Of a DNA stretch of 64,000 nucleotides, positions 27,735 to 36,869 are shown piece by piece. The DNA comes from Pseudoclavibacter sp. AY1F1 (GTDB lineage Bacteria; Actinomycetota; Actinomycetes; Actinomycetales; Microbacteriaceae). The translations under genes were made by a program, and so were the position numbers. The notes beneath the pieces are model-generated. The model was not told the origin of the DNA and did no database searches. It saw only the letters and a list, made by a program, of their open reading frames with translations. The first letter of the stretch is position 1. Each line of letters starts with the position of its first letter. The stretch lies in the NCBI RefSeq assembly GCF_002931075.1, contig NZ_PSTQ01000001.1, positions 186,001-250,000 of the forward strand. The letters run 5' to 3'.

Positions 27735-28454
27735 TCAGGTCATAAGGCCCGCAACGACGACGGGCACGGTGCTCGCCGCGGCGTTGTTCAAGGCATGAGC
27801 CGCGACGCCCGGCCACACTGACCCGGTCTTGTGGAAGAGCAGCGCCGTGGCGATGCCGACGACAAAGGCGACGGGGAGGACGGGGTTGATGCCGTGGGCA
27901 AGCGCGAAGATGGTTGCGCTTCCAAGCACGCTCACCCAGGCGTCGTAACGTCCAAGGGCGTTGGCGACCACACCGCGGAAGTAGAGCTCCTCACCGAGCG
28001 GAGTGAGGATCGACCCGAGCAGAATCGTCGCGACGTAGGCGAGCACACCGCCCGCCGCCGCGGCCTGGTAGCCGGACTGAATGTTCTGCTGGTCACCGGT
28101 GGCCATAATGTAGAAGGCGCTGAGAATGGCGCCGACGATGTAGCAGGCGATGCCCGCCCCCGCCCCCGCGATGATCCACTTCCAGGAGGTGCGTCGCAGT
28201 CCGAAGACCGAGAAGCGGCGGATGCGGATGCCGACAGCGGCCGCGAATGCTGCGAGGCCGATGAGGCCAGACACGGCGAGGCCCACGATCCCCGAGACGA
28301 CCTGCTGGTCGTCGGGGATGAGGGGCAGCGTTACCGATACGATCCCGACGGCGATGACGTAGAAGGCACCACCGGTCAGCATCTCTGTCCAGCCGGGTCG
28401 GGCCGACCCCACCGTGGCGTTCGGGGTGATGGGTGTGGTGGTCGCATCGCTCAT
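27735..28454 (-). CDS. CPBP-family intramembrane metalloprotease
   Basis: A 239-residue polytopic membrane protein of the CAAX/Abi (CPBP) family. The three catalytic motifs are present: EELYFRGVV (EExxxR), FALAHGIN (FxxxH) and HALNNAA (HxxxN/B). About seven hydrophobic segments are visible. Bacterial members process prenylated or small peptides and sometimes give bacteriocin self-immunity; no bacteriocin gene is near, so the role is open. It converges with prs across the shared terminator. Confidence 0.9.
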   Translation of the reverse strand: MSDATTTPITPNATVGSARPGWTEMLTGGAFYVIAVGIVSVTLPLIPDDQQVVSGIVGLAVSGLIGLAAFAAAVGIRIRRFSVFGLRRTSWKWIIAGAGAGIACYIVGAILSAFYIMATGDQQNIQSGYQAAAAGGVLAYVATILLGSILTPLGEELYFRGVVANALGRYDAWVSVLGSATIFALAHGINPVLPVAFVVGIATALLFHKTGSVWPGVAAHALNNAAASTVPVVVAGLMT

Positions 28455-28535
28455 GCTCTGAAGTTATCGCTGGCGCTGGCCGTTCGTCAGTGCCGAACGA
28501 TCGGAGCTGGGATGACTTTTGTCATGCCTCGCCCA

Positions 28536-29141
28536 CTACTGCATCCGTTCGAGCGGGTTCTCTTTAAGCTTCCGGATGAGCCCGCCCTCGACGAGCCTTC
28601 GCGCGGAGGTCGTGGGCTTTCTGGCGGCCTGGTCGCTCACGCACGCGCCGAATTCGGCGGCGAGGGTGCCACGCGGATGCGCCGAGAGGACCTCCTGCAG
28701 GAACTCCTCCGGCAGTGCGTCTGGCCTGCTGCCCGTGATGTCGAGCCCTGTGGCGCGCTCGAGCAGGTACCCCTCGAGGTCAAGGTCAGGGTCGACGCTC
28801 GGCCAGTTGTGGCGGACGATAACGTCGAGCGCGCGCTGGCGGCGTGATGCCGGCCATCGCGCGCCGGTTGTCAGGGCGACGGCCACGTGCCCGCCAGCGT
28901 GCTCATAGGACACGGTGTGGTTGTCGTACTCCGTCACAGTTCCGATGTCGTGGAGGAGCGCAGCGACGTAGAGCAGCTCGTGGTCGATGCCGGAGCGTCC
29001 CTCAACCGCAGCGATTCCCTCCGCCCACAGCCACGAGCGGATGGCATGGGCGGTGATCGCGGCGGACTGGTACTCGGTGGCCAACTCGAGGGCGCCTCTG
29101 GCGGCGGCGGAATCCGGCACGGGGAAGTCGTCGATGCGCAT
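28536..29141 (-). CDS. HD-domain phosphohydrolase-like protein
   Basis: A 201-residue protein with an HD metal site: HAIRSW, then LLYVAALLHDIG, and DVIVRHNWP further on. The arrangement (TEYQSAAITAHAIRSWLWAEG) resembles cyanamide hydratase-like HD proteins, but activity is not predictable. The start is uncertain between the ATG at 29141 and a GTG at 29156. It is on the same strand as the CPBP gene, 80 bases upstream. Confidence 0.85.
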   Translation of the reverse strand: MRIDDFPVPDSAAARGALELATEYQSAAITAHAIRSWLWAEGIAAVEGRSGIDHELLYVAALLHDIGTVTEYDNHTVSYEHAGGHVAVALTTGARWPASRRQRALDVIVRHNWPSVDPDLDLEGYLLERATGLDITGSRPDALPEEFLQEVLSAHPRGTLAAEFGACVSDQAARKPTTSARRLVEGGLIRKLKENPLERMQ

Positions 29142-29245
29142 GGCCAACTGTCGCACATGGGGCGCGTGGAGCCGACCGCGAGCGGGCCCGCTCCCCGACG
29201 TAGGGTCAGGAGCGGGCCCGTGCGGCGGGGCTCAACGCGTGGGCG

Positions 29246-30637
29246 TCATGCGTGCCGAACGGTGCGTGCTGACCGCAGCGGCGCAGCGGGGAACACCTGC
29301 TCCGTCACCGTCTGGACTCCGTCGCCGAGGAACACCTCGATGATGGTCGCGTCGACCACGATCTGGACGTTCATCGGAGACTCGAGGTGCGTTCCGATGG
29401 GCACGCGGTTGGGTGCTGCGAAGGTCGAGTGGAAGTCGGTGAGACCGCTGTCCTCGCGTTCGAAGATCAGGTGGGCGCCAGCTTCGTCGCGCTCGAAGTG
29501 GAGCCGAACGTGCTCGTGCCCTACCCCGTCGGTGTCGAGCACGATGGTCGAACGTTGGCCGAGGTCCAGGGGGATCAGGTGCTCGCTCACCGTCACGCCG
29601 TCTGCATGCACGGGCAGTACCGGAGTCTGGCGAAGGCGGCAGCGACCGTCTGCGGTACGCGTCAGGCTGATCTCGCGGACCAGTGACATCGCGGAGCGCC
29701 AGGGGGCGGTCGGCGTCTTGTTGGCGTAGTCCCAGTTGCTTGCCCACCCGATCATGAGGCGACGGCCGTCAGGGGTGTTGTTGAAGGAGACCGCGGCGTA
29801 GTAGTCGCGCCCGTAGTCGAGCCAGTCGTACGAGTCGGGATCGTCGGATGTGCTGAGCCGTTCGGCGACGAACGTGGTGCCGTCGAAGTCGCCGACGAAG
29901 TACTGCGTGCCGGAGCCGCCCGCTCTCGCGCCCGGGTTCATGCTGACGACGAGCACCCAGCGTGTCTCGCCTGTGGAATCGACCTGGAGGGGGAACAGGT
30001 CGGGGCATTCCCAGACGCCGCCTGTCGCGTGCGCTGGGCCGAAGCCCGAGCTGAAGGACCAGTCGATGAGGTTTGGCGAGGTGTAGAAGAGCACCTTGCG
30101 TGCGACCGCTTCCACGACCACCATGACCCAGTGGCCGTCGTCTCCTCCATGCCAGAAGACTTTCGGGTCGCGGAACTCGGAGGAGTCGATGTCGAGCACG
30201 GGGTTGCCGGAGTACCGAGTCCACGTTGTGCCCGCATCGACACTGTAGGCGAGCGACTGAGTCTGCAGCCCAGGCGCCTCGCCAACGGGCGGGCGGGCGC
30301 TCGTGTAGATCGCCACGAGCGCGGTCTCTCCGTCTGCTGCGAAGCCGGCGGTGTTCCGGCTGTCGACGACGGCGCTGCCGGAGAACGCCATCTCCTGCTC
30401 GTTCGCCGGGATGGCGATGGGTTTCTCTTCCCACGAGACGAGGTCCGTGGAGGTGGCGTGACCCCACGAGATGTTGCCCCATGTGCTGCCGAAGGGGTTC
30501 GTCTGGAAGAAGAGGTGGTAGAGCCCGTCGTGGTGGACGAGCCCGTTCGGGTCGTTGAGCCAGGACGTCTCGGCAGTGAAGTGAGCCGAGGGGCGGAGCG
30601 GGGTTACGGCCGTTGTCGTCTGGGAAATCGGGGTCAT
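29246..30637 (-). CDS. GH32 beta-fructosidase (levanase/sucrose-6-P hydrolase-like)
   Basis: A 463-residue glycoside hydrolase of family 32 that cleaves beta-fructosyl links in sucrose, levan or fructo-oligosaccharides. The nucleophile D29 is in WLNDPNG, the transition-state Asp D157 in EFRDPK, and the acid/base E210 in WECPD; a C-terminal beta-sandwich follows (HLESPMNVQIVVDATIIEVF). There is no signal peptide, so hydrolysis should occur inside after import. It is the last gene of the LacI-led operon and is separated from the binding-protein gene by a perfect hairpin. Confidence 0.93.
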   Translation of the reverse strand: MTPISQTTTAVTPLRPSAHFTAETSWLNDPNGLVHHDGLYHLFFQTNPFGSTWGNISWGHATSTDLVSWEEKPIAIPANEQEMAFSGSAVVDSRNTAGFAADGETALVAIYTSARPPVGEAPGLQTQSLAYSVDAGTTWTRYSGNPVLDIDSSEFRDPKVFWHGGDDGHWVMVVVEAVARKVLFYTSPNLIDWSFSSGFGPAHATGGVWECPDLFPLQVDSTGETRWVLVVSMNPGARAGGSGTQYFVGDFDGTTFVAERLSTSDDPDSYDWLDYGRDYYAAVSFNNTPDGRRLMIGWASNWDYANKTPTAPWRSAMSLVREISLTRTADGRCRLRQTPVLPVHADGVTVSEHLIPLDLGQRSTIVLDTDGVGHEHVRLHFERDEAGAHLIFEREDSGLTDFHSTFAAPNRVPIGTHLESPMNVQIVVDATIIEVFLGDGVQTVTEQVFPAAPLRSARTVRHA

Positions 30638-30683
30638 TGATCGTGGTCCTTTGCAGGGGTGAAAGCGGTTGACGGGTGCGTTT

Positions 30684-30713
30684 GTGTGGCGGGCCCGCGC
30701 GGGCCCGCCACAC
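30684..30713 (-). promoter_or_regulatory. intercistronic hairpin between binding protein and GH32
   Basis: Perfect 13-bp stem GTGTGGCGGGCCC / GGGCCCGCCACAC with loop GCGC, six bases after the solute-binding gene stop and 47 bases before the GH32 start. No T tract follows. Such structures often protect the upstream mRNA end or cause partial termination, giving more binding protein than enzyme. Confidence 0.8.
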
Positions 30714-30718
30714 GGTGG

Positions 30719-32332
30719 CTACTCGCCGCCCTGTTGGAAGCGGTCGTAGGCCTGCTGGTAGATGTCGGTCACCTCGGCGACGCCGAGGCCGTCGAGCTGG
30801 GTCGTGTAGCTCTCCCATTCGGCGTCGATGTTGCGGTTCACCACCCAGCTGGCGAACTTCTCCTTCACGAGACTGTTGATATCCGTGAGGGCGAAGGCGG
30901 TCTGGTCGAGTTCCTCGTTCGAGAGGAGCACGGGCGGATAGGCCTCATTGGCGGCGTAGGGTGCGTAGTTCTCGGTGACGAGTTGCTGGCGCTCCTTCGC
31001 GCGGGGTTCGGGCGCGACGACGGTCTCGAAGTCCTGGGCTGTGGTGATTTTCGGGCCGCCAGGGGCGACTTTCTGGCGACGCTCTCCCTCAGATTCCCCC
31101 TCGGGGGCCGGGATCTGCACGAGGAGACCTGAAGGATCCTCTTCCAACGTCACGCCGATAGGGCCCCAGTTCGATTGAGCGGACATGACGGGGTCGAAGA
31201 GTCGGTCGGCCCAGCGGATGGTCGCAGCGGGGTACTGGTTGGCGCGCGTGAGCGCCATCGCGCCGCGGTTGATCTCCTGGTTGTTGGAGACGCTGGCGAG
31301 GCGCTCGCCGCTGACGCCCTCGAGAATGCCGACCAGCTCGTAGTCGGAGCTCTTCTCCTCGCCGACCATCTCCTCGAGCTCCCACCAGAAGAACGAGCCG
31401 AGGATGGGCGTCTCAGACTTCCCCTTTGAGAGGTAGGCAACGTCGTCTTGCGAGAACGACTCGGGGTCGATGATCCCATTGGCGTACCACTCGCCGAGCG
31501 CTTCGACGCCAGCGCGGTACTCGGGGGTGTTTGCAGTGAACTCGACGACGCCATCGCGGACGATGCGGTGGTCGTTGTTCTCCGGCTGGCCGCCGAGGGC
31601 GGTGATGAGGTCTGACGGGTTGGCCGCGAAGGAGTCGGTGCGGAACGAGAGGGGAATCTCGTCCGCCTCGCCGTTGCCGTTGGGGTCACCGGTCTTGAAG
31701 GCCTCGAGCGCGGCCCGGTATTCGTCGATCGTGCTCGGCATCGGGAGCCCGAGTGTGTCGAGCCAGCTCTTGTTGATGTAGAGGAAGTTGGGGTGCTGCA
31801 GGATCCCCAGCTCTTCTACGGACGGCAGTGTGTAGATGTGCCCGTCGGACGCGGTCAGAGCGGCCTTGATGTCGGGCCGAGCGTCGAGGATGCCGGAGAG
31901 CGTCGGGGCGTGCTCGGCAATGAGGTCTTCCAAAGGCAGCAGCGTTCCGTTCGAGCCGTTCTGAACGATCTCGGAGTCGCTGAGACCGGTGTTGAACAGG
32001 ACATCGGGGAGCTCGTCGCCCGCCAGCATGAGGTTCTTCTTCTCTGCGTAGACCTGCTCCGGCAGGTTGCGCCAGTCGATCGAGATATTCGTGTCTGTCG
32101 CCCACTGCTGGACGAGCTCCATGGTGGCGTAGTCGGGCGCTAGTGGTGACTTGGTCCCGCCGAAGGTGAGCGTCAGGGGCTCGGTGACGATGGGAAGGCC
32201 TTCGGCATTGAAGCCGTAGTCGGCGGACAGATCAGTGAGCTCTGCACTGCCGCCACCGCCGGAGCACCCTGTCAGCAGGAGGCCGCTGACGGTGACCAAG
32301 GCGATCGAGGTCGCGAAACGTCGCTGTTTCAT
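30719..32332 (-). CDS. ABC transporter solute-binding lipoprotein (LplA-type)
   Basis: A 537-residue extracellular sugar-binding lipoprotein. The signal peptide ends in lipobox LLTGC followed by SGGGGS. The size and features (LPEQVYAEKKNLMLAGDELPDVLF; GILQHPNFLYINKSWLDTLGLPMPSTIDEYRAAL) place it with the large LplA/YtcQ-type binding proteins of CUT1 transporters. Its downstream GH32 suggests fructosides as substrate. It follows the two permease genes. Confidence 0.92.
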   Translation of the reverse strand: MKQRRFATSIALVTVSGLLLTGCSGGGGSAELTDLSADYGFNAEGLPIVTEPLTLTFGGTKSPLAPDYATMELVQQWATDTNISIDWRNLPEQVYAEKKNLMLAGDELPDVLFNTGLSDSEIVQNGSNGTLLPLEDLIAEHAPTLSGILDARPDIKAALTASDGHIYTLPSVEELGILQHPNFLYINKSWLDTLGLPMPSTIDEYRAALEAFKTGDPNGNGEADEIPLSFRTDSFAANPSDLITALGGQPENNDHRIVRDGVVEFTANTPEYRAGVEALGEWYANGIIDPESFSQDDVAYLSKGKSETPILGSFFWWELEEMVGEEKSSDYELVGILEGVSGERLASVSNNQEINRGAMALTRANQYPAATIRWADRLFDPVMSAQSNWGPIGVTLEEDPSGLLVQIPAPEGESEGERRQKVAPGGPKITTAQDFETVVAPEPRAKERQQLVTENYAPYAANEAYPPVLLSNEELDQTAFALTDINSLVKEKFASWVVNRNIDAEWESYTTQLDGLGVAEVTDIYQQAYDRFQQGGE

Positions 32333-32397
32333 AGTCGTTTACTTTCTGTCTTAGTGGAGGTGAGACGGATATGTCGGTGGGAATGACAGGAAGGGGA

Positions 32398-33387
32398 TCA
32401 GCTCTTGACGGCGCCGATCATGGTTCCCTTGGTGAAGTGCTTCTGCATGAACGGCAGGACAATGAGGAGTGGCAGGCTCGAGATCACGATCATTCCGTAT
32501 TTCATGAGCTCGCCAAGGCGCTGCGCTGCGGCATAGGAATCGAGGGCGCCGGTGCCTCCCGCCGAATTCACCTCAGATTGGATCAGCACGTTCCTGAGGA
32601 CAAGTTGCAGTGGATACTTGCTCTCGTCGTCGAGGTAGATGAGTGCGTCAAAGAACGCGTTCCAGTTCGCTACGAGGTGGATCATGATCATGAGGAAGAT
32701 CAGGGGCTTCGAGAGTGGAAGCACGATCTGGAAGAAGAAGCGGAAGTCGTTGGCGCCGTCGAGCTGAGCAGCCTCGCGGAGCTCGCTTGGCACGTTGTTC
32801 TCGAAGAACGCTCGAGCGATGATGAGGTTCCAGACGCCCACTGCACCGGGGAGGACAACGGCCCAGATGGTGTCGAGCATCCCGAGGTCTCGGACGACGA
32901 GGTACCTGGCGATCAGGCCTCCGTCGATGAACATCGTGAGGATGAAGACCAGCATGAGGAATTTCCGGCCGTAGAGGTCTTTTCTCGAAAGCGCGTAGGC
33001 GCCGCAGAGAATCGACACGACACTGATGAGCGTGGCGACGCTTGTGTACAGAACCGAGTTGCCGAACCCCTGCCAGATCGCAGCGTCCGCGAAGATGCGT
33101 GCGTACCCCTCGAGCGTGAACCCCTGCGGCCAGAGCCAGACGTTGCCGTTCAGGATCTCGGACGGCTCGCTGACCGAAGCGATGACGATGAAGTACAGGG
33201 GGTAGATGATGGCTGCGATGGCAAGCGCCAGAGTTCCAACCGCGAACACGTTGAAGACCGGGTCGGCCATGCGTCTGCGCCAGGATTCCTTCCGGCGGCT
33301 GGTCGGGCGCCGGACTTCAGGGTGATGCTCGGCGGAGATGTGGTGCTCGGTTGTCTCGTGCCGAGGCGTAGAAGTCGTAGAGGTCAT
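32398..33387 (-). CDS. carbohydrate ABC transporter permease (LplC-type)
   Basis: A 329-residue inner-membrane permease with six helices. The start is the ATG at 33387 (MTSTTSTPRHETTEHH), five bases after the stop of the other permease; longer readings are antisense-like. The EAA loop that contacts the ATPase is REAAQLDGANDFRFFFQIVLPLSKP. The N-terminal 45 residues are His/Arg-rich and cytosolic. It pairs with the LplB-type subunit upstream; no ATPase is encoded nearby. Confidence 0.92.
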   Translation of the reverse strand: MTSTTSTPRHETTEHHISAEHHPEVRRPTSRRKESWRRRMADPVFNVFAVGTLALAIAAIIYPLYFIVIASVSEPSEILNGNVWLWPQGFTLEGYARIFADAAIWQGFGNSVLYTSVATLISVVSILCGAYALSRKDLYGRKFLMLVFILTMFIDGGLIARYLVVRDLGMLDTIWAVVLPGAVGVWNLIIARAFFENNVPSELREAAQLDGANDFRFFFQIVLPLSKPLIFLMIMIHLVANWNAFFDALIYLDDESKYPLQLVLRNVLIQSEVNSAGGTGALDSYAAAQRLGELMKYGMIVISSLPLLIVLPFMQKHFTKGTMIGAVKS

Positions 33388-33392
33388 GTTCG

Positions 33393-34370
33393 TCACCAGA
33401 GGGTCGACTGGCCTGCACGCTTCGCGACCCAGTTGAAGGTCAGGAGCAGCACCATGTTGATGAAGGAGTTGAAGAGGCCGATGGCGGCCGAGTAGCTGAA
33501 CTGGGCCTGCTTGAGTCCGGCTTGGTAGACGTAGGTCTGAATGACCTCCGAGGTCGGCAGGTTCAGGTCTGTCTGCATGAGGAGGACCTTCTCGAAGCCG
33601 AGGTTGAACAGGTTCCCGATCGCAAGAATGAACAGGATCGTGATGACGGGCAGGATGCCCGGAATATCGATGTGACGGATTCTCTGCCACTTGTTCGCGC
33701 CGTCGACTCGGGCCGCCTCGTGCAGCGACGGATCGATGGCGGTCAGGGCGGCGAGGTAGACGATCATCGAGAATCCGGCATTCTGCCAAATGTCGGAGCC
33801 GATATACAGGGGCCTGAACCATTCCGCTGATCCCATGAAGAAGACCGGGTCGCCGCCGAAGACTGTGATGGCGTTGTTGACGATCCCCGACCTTGGCGAG
33901 AAGAGCAGGTAGATCATTCCCACTACAACCACGACAGAGATGAATGAGGGGGAGTAGAGCACGGTCTGTGTGAATTTCTTGAACCGCTCGCTCTGCAACT
34001 GATTCACGATCAGCGCAAGGATGATCGGCACCGGGAAGGCGATGAGGAGACCAAGCGCGTTGAGGGTCAGCGTGTTGGCGATCAGGCGCTCGAACTGGAA
34101 CGAGTTTATGAATCGTTCGAAGTGTTCGAGTCCCACCCAGGGGCTTCCGGCGAAGCCGTCAGCGGGGTTGTAATTGCGGAACGCGATCTGCGCGCCGTAC
34201 ATGGGCCAGTACTTGAAAACCAAGACTGAGACGAGCGCTGGAGTTAGTAATACGTATAACTGCCAGCTTCGCAGGGCGCGGCGAGCTTCAACTTTGAAAC
34301 CTCGCCTCGGCGTCTTTGGTCGGCGGGGTCCGCGGGTTGCGGGGGTGGGGATGGTGATCTTCGTGGTCAT
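33393..34370 (-). CDS. sugar ABC transporter permease (LplB-type)
   Basis: A 325-residue permease subunit. The ATG at 34370 (MTTKITIPTPATRG) overlaps the stop of the LacI gene as ATGA, which fixes the start and implies coupling to the regulator. Helices are evident from YVLLTPALVSVLVFKYW onward; the EAA loop is HEAARVDGANKWQRIRHIDIPGILP. The preceding in-frame codons from 34412 have no support. Confidence 0.92.
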   Translation of the reverse strand: MTTKITIPTPATRGPRRPKTPRRGFKVEARRALRSWQLYVLLTPALVSVLVFKYWPMYGAQIAFRNYNPADGFAGSPWVGLEHFERFINSFQFERLIANTLTLNALGLLIAFPVPIILALIVNQLQSERFKKFTQTVLYSPSFISVVVVVGMIYLLFSPRSGIVNNAITVFGGDPVFFMGSAEWFRPLYIGSDIWQNAGFSMIVYLAALTAIDPSLHEAARVDGANKWQRIRHIDIPGILPVITILFILAIGNLFNLGFEKVLLMQTDLNLPTSEVIQTYVYQAGLKQAQFSYSAAIGLFNSFINMVLLLTFNWVAKRAGQSTLW

Positions 34371-35398
34371 GCCTTGGCCTTTGCTACAGACCCGCGAGTG
34401 ACGACGGTGCACTCGAGTGGGATGTGAAGGGATGGGGATGGTGCTGGGTTGAGAAGGAGGTCGATCGCGGTCCGCGCCATCTGCTCATACGGGAGGGCGA
34501 CAGTCGTGAGGCCGGGGTCGAGGTGCGGTGCAAGCATCTCGTGGTTGTCGAAGCCGATAATCGAGCAGTCCGCGGGCACGCTGAGTCCGCGGGCTTCGAG
34601 GGTGCGGTAGGCGCCCCAGGCGGTTCTGTCGTTGCCGCAGAAGATCGCAGTTGGGTGCTCGTTGCCTGCCAGGAGCTGTTCAGTGAGGCGCAGTCCGTCC
34701 TCGACGATGCCGGTTCCAGAAAGGATCCAGTCTGGTCGGGGCGAAAGTCCCGCCTCGGCGAGGGCTCGTCGGAATCCGGCGAGTCTGCCGACGCCGGCCG
34801 GTAGGTCGCTGACCTCCGGTTGGATGTTGATCATCGCGATCTTGGTGTGCCCGGCGTCAAGGAGTTGTCTTGTTGCGGCGTAGCCGCCCATCTCTTCGTC
34901 GGGGAAGACGCTTGGGACGAGACCGGCACGGTCCTGTGCGTTGACGACAACGGTCGGGACTCCAGTCAGGGCCTCCGGCACGTCGATGACCCGATGGTAC
35001 ATCGATGCGTAGACGACGCCCCGAACGCGGTAGGACTGCATCATCTCGACCGCAGCCCGCTCAAGTCCGGGCTCGTTGTAGGTGTCGACGGTCAGGATGA
35101 CGTTCCCGTTTTCCCAGGCCAGTACCTGTGCGCCCTTGAGGAGGCCGCCCGCAAAGGGGGAGCTCGCGACTTCGTCGGAGATGAAGCCGATCATCTCTGA
35201 CTCGCCACTGCGGAGGGTCTTGGCGAAGGCGTTGGTTCTGTAGTCGAGGTCGCGGACTGCCTCAAGGACACGTTCCTTTGTGGCCTCGGCGACGCGCGAT
35301 CCCGCGACGTTGTTGAGAACCAGTGACACTGTGGCCTGGGATACACCTGCGTGCTCCGCCACCTGTGCCATCGTGGTTGTCTTGGGGCGCCTCGCCAT
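34367..35398 (-). CDS. LacI-family regulator heading the fructoside operon
   Basis: A 343-residue repressor: N-terminal LacI helix-turn-helix (TTMAQVAEHAGVSQATVSLVLNN) and hinge (YRTNAFAKTLRSG), then a periplasmic-binding-like sensor. It is the first gene of the run regulator, permease, permease, binding protein, GH32, all on the minus strand and tightly packed. GGAGG precedes the ATG. An operator-like dyad lies 27 bases upstream, so it probably represses its own operon and is released by an imported fructoside; the ligand is inferred from the GH32. Confidence 0.92.
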   Translation of the reverse strand: MARRPKTTTMAQVAEHAGVSQATVSLVLNNVAGSRVAEATKERVLEAVRDLDYRTNAFAKTLRSGESEMIGFISDEVASSPFAGGLLKGAQVLAWENGNVILTVDTYNEPGLERAAVEMMQSYRVRGVVYASMYHRVIDVPEALTGVPTVVVNAQDRAGLVPSVFPDEEMGGYAATRQLLDAGHTKIAMINIQPEVSDLPAGVGRLAGFRRALAEAGLSPRPDWILSGTGIVEDGLRLTEQLLAGNEHPTAIFCGNDRTAWGAYRTLEARGLSVPADCSIIGFDNHEMLAPHLDPGLTTVALPYEQMARTAIDLLLNPAPSPSLHIPLECTVVTRGSVAKAKA

Positions 35399-35424
35399 TG
35401 CCCACCTCCTCGTGGATCAGTTAA

Positions 35425-35435
35425 TCGTATAACGA
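35425..35435 (-). promoter_or_regulatory. candidate LacI-family operator
   Basis: Dyad TCGT-ATA-ACGA in a local AT-rich patch, 27 bases upstream of the LacI start. On the coding strand TATACG within it resembles a -10 element, so a bound repressor would cover the promoter. The spacing is short compared with classical LacI sites. Confidence 0.5.
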
Positions 35436-35532
35436 ATGCTAGCACGGCGGATGCGCCGCGCAAGAGTTTCGGAAGGATCGCCCCTGGATCGTGCACGCGG
35501 CGCGCCGAGGCTGAGGTGCCCAGGTGCGAAAC

Positions 35533-35562
35533 GTCGCCCGCCAGAAGATCCTGGCGGGCGAC
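35533..35562 (-). terminator. terminator after the old yellow enzyme gene
   Basis: Perfect 12-bp stem GTCGCCCGCCAG / CTGGCGGGCGAC with a 6-base loop, 48 bases past the stop of the minus-strand gene ending at 35610. GTTTCG follows on that strand. Confidence 0.8.
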
Positions 35563-35609
35563 ATCGACGGGCTTGCCGGCCGCGGAATGAACAGCCGGGC
35601 GGTCGCTCG

Positions 35610-36683
35610 CTACGCGGAGAGGCGCGGGTAGTCGGTGTAGCCGACCTCGCTGTCGCCGTAGAAGGTCGCCGGGTTCGGCTCGTTCTCGGGGTGCTCGCCC
35701 TGCCAGCGCTCGACGAGGTCGGGGTTGGCGATCGCGAGGCGGCCGACGGCAACCGCGTCCGCGTTGCCCTCCTTGACGAGGTTGACGGCTTCCTCGCGGG
35801 TCGTCAGACGGCTGAAGCCGCTGTTCGCGATGAAGGCGCCACCGAAGCGTGCACGCAGGTCCTGCACGAGCTCACCCTCCGGGTCGCTGTGCAGCACGCT
35901 CAGGTAGGCGAGTCCGAGCGGGGCGAGCCCATCGGCGACCGCGTCGTACGTCGCGCGCACGTCGGCGTCGTCGGTCTCGACGACGTCCTGGATGTTGTGC
36001 GCGGGGGAGAGGCGGACGCCGACGCGTCCAGGGCCGATGGCCTCGGCAACCGCCGTGGTGACCTCGACGAGGAAGCGCGCACGAGCCGTGGGCGAGCCGC
36101 CGTACTCGTCGGTGCGCACGTTCGACACGGGCGACAGGAACTCGTGGAGCAGGTAGCCGTTGGCGCCGTGGATCTCGACGCCGTCGAAGCCTGCCTCGAC
36201 GGCGCGGCGGGCCGCATCCACGAACTCCTCGCGGACAATCGCGAGCTCGGCCGTCGTGAGTGCATGAGGGACCGGGTACGGCTGCTTGCCGCTGGGTGTG
36301 CGCACCTCGCCGTCGATCGCGACGGGACTCGGGGCGACGATGCGCGCGGTGCCCGTGATGTCCGGGTGGGACACGCGACCGCCGTTCATGAGCTGCATGA
36401 CGATGCGGCCGCCGCGAGCGTGCACAGCCTCGGCGACTCGCCGCCAGCCCTCGGCCTGCTCCAGCGTGACGATGCCCGGCTGTCCAGGGTAAGAGCGCGA
36501 CTCGGCGCTCGGGTACGTGCCCTCGGTGATGATGAGGCCCAGGCTCGCGCGCTGCGCGTAGTGCTCCGCCACAAGCTCGCCCGGAACACCCTCCGCGCTC
36601 GCACGCGTGCGAGTCAGCGGCGCCATGACGACGCGGTTGGCGAGCTCGATGTCGCCGAGGGTCAAAGGAGAGAAGAGGTCCAC
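35610..36683 (-). CDS. alkene reductase, old yellow enzyme family
   Basis: A 357-residue FMN-dependent TIM-barrel reductase (NemA/OYE type) that reduces activated C=C bonds or nitro groups with NAD(P)H. Visible: start LFSPLTLGDIELANRVVMAPLTR, flavin-contacting region ITEGTYPSAE, substrate-binding HGANGYLLHEF (His, Asn and catalytic Tyr), and phosphate-binding NADAVAVGRLAIANPDLVER. The physiological substrate is unknown. It is monocistronic with its own terminator and lies between two sugar loci without obvious link. Confidence 0.94.
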   Translation of the reverse strand: MDLFSPLTLGDIELANRVVMAPLTRTRASAEGVPGELVAEHYAQRASLGLIITEGTYPSAESRSYPGQPGIVTLEQAEGWRRVAEAVHARGGRIVMQLMNGGRVSHPDITGTARIVAPSPVAIDGEVRTPSGKQPYPVPHALTTAELAIVREEFVDAARRAVEAGFDGVEIHGANGYLLHEFLSPVSNVRTDEYGGSPTARARFLVEVTTAVAEAIGPGRVGVRLSPAHNIQDVVETDDADVRATYDAVADGLAPLGLAYLSVLHSDPEGELVQDLRARFGGAFIANSGFSRLTTREEAVNLVKEGNADAVAVGRLAIANPDLVERWQGEHPENEPNPATFYGDSEVGYTDYPRLSA

Positions 36684-36869
36684 TGATTGTGCCTTTCGGA
36701 TCGAGGGCTAAACGCTGGTGCGTTGCCCCACAGGTCGAACAGCGCACCCGCGCGTCGCATTCCACGCCGGTGTGTTGTGCGCCGTAGATGCCAGGTGTTT
36801 TCGCGGTGGGCAAATCTGACTGCACCTGCGACGCGACCTCCGACGCGACCTCCGTCTCGACTTCCGGGA

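Noticed and set aside
34245-34262. Second LacI-like dyad (TAATACGTATAA)
   Set aside because: Lies within the permease coding sequence and its arms differ from the upstream site; likely chance.
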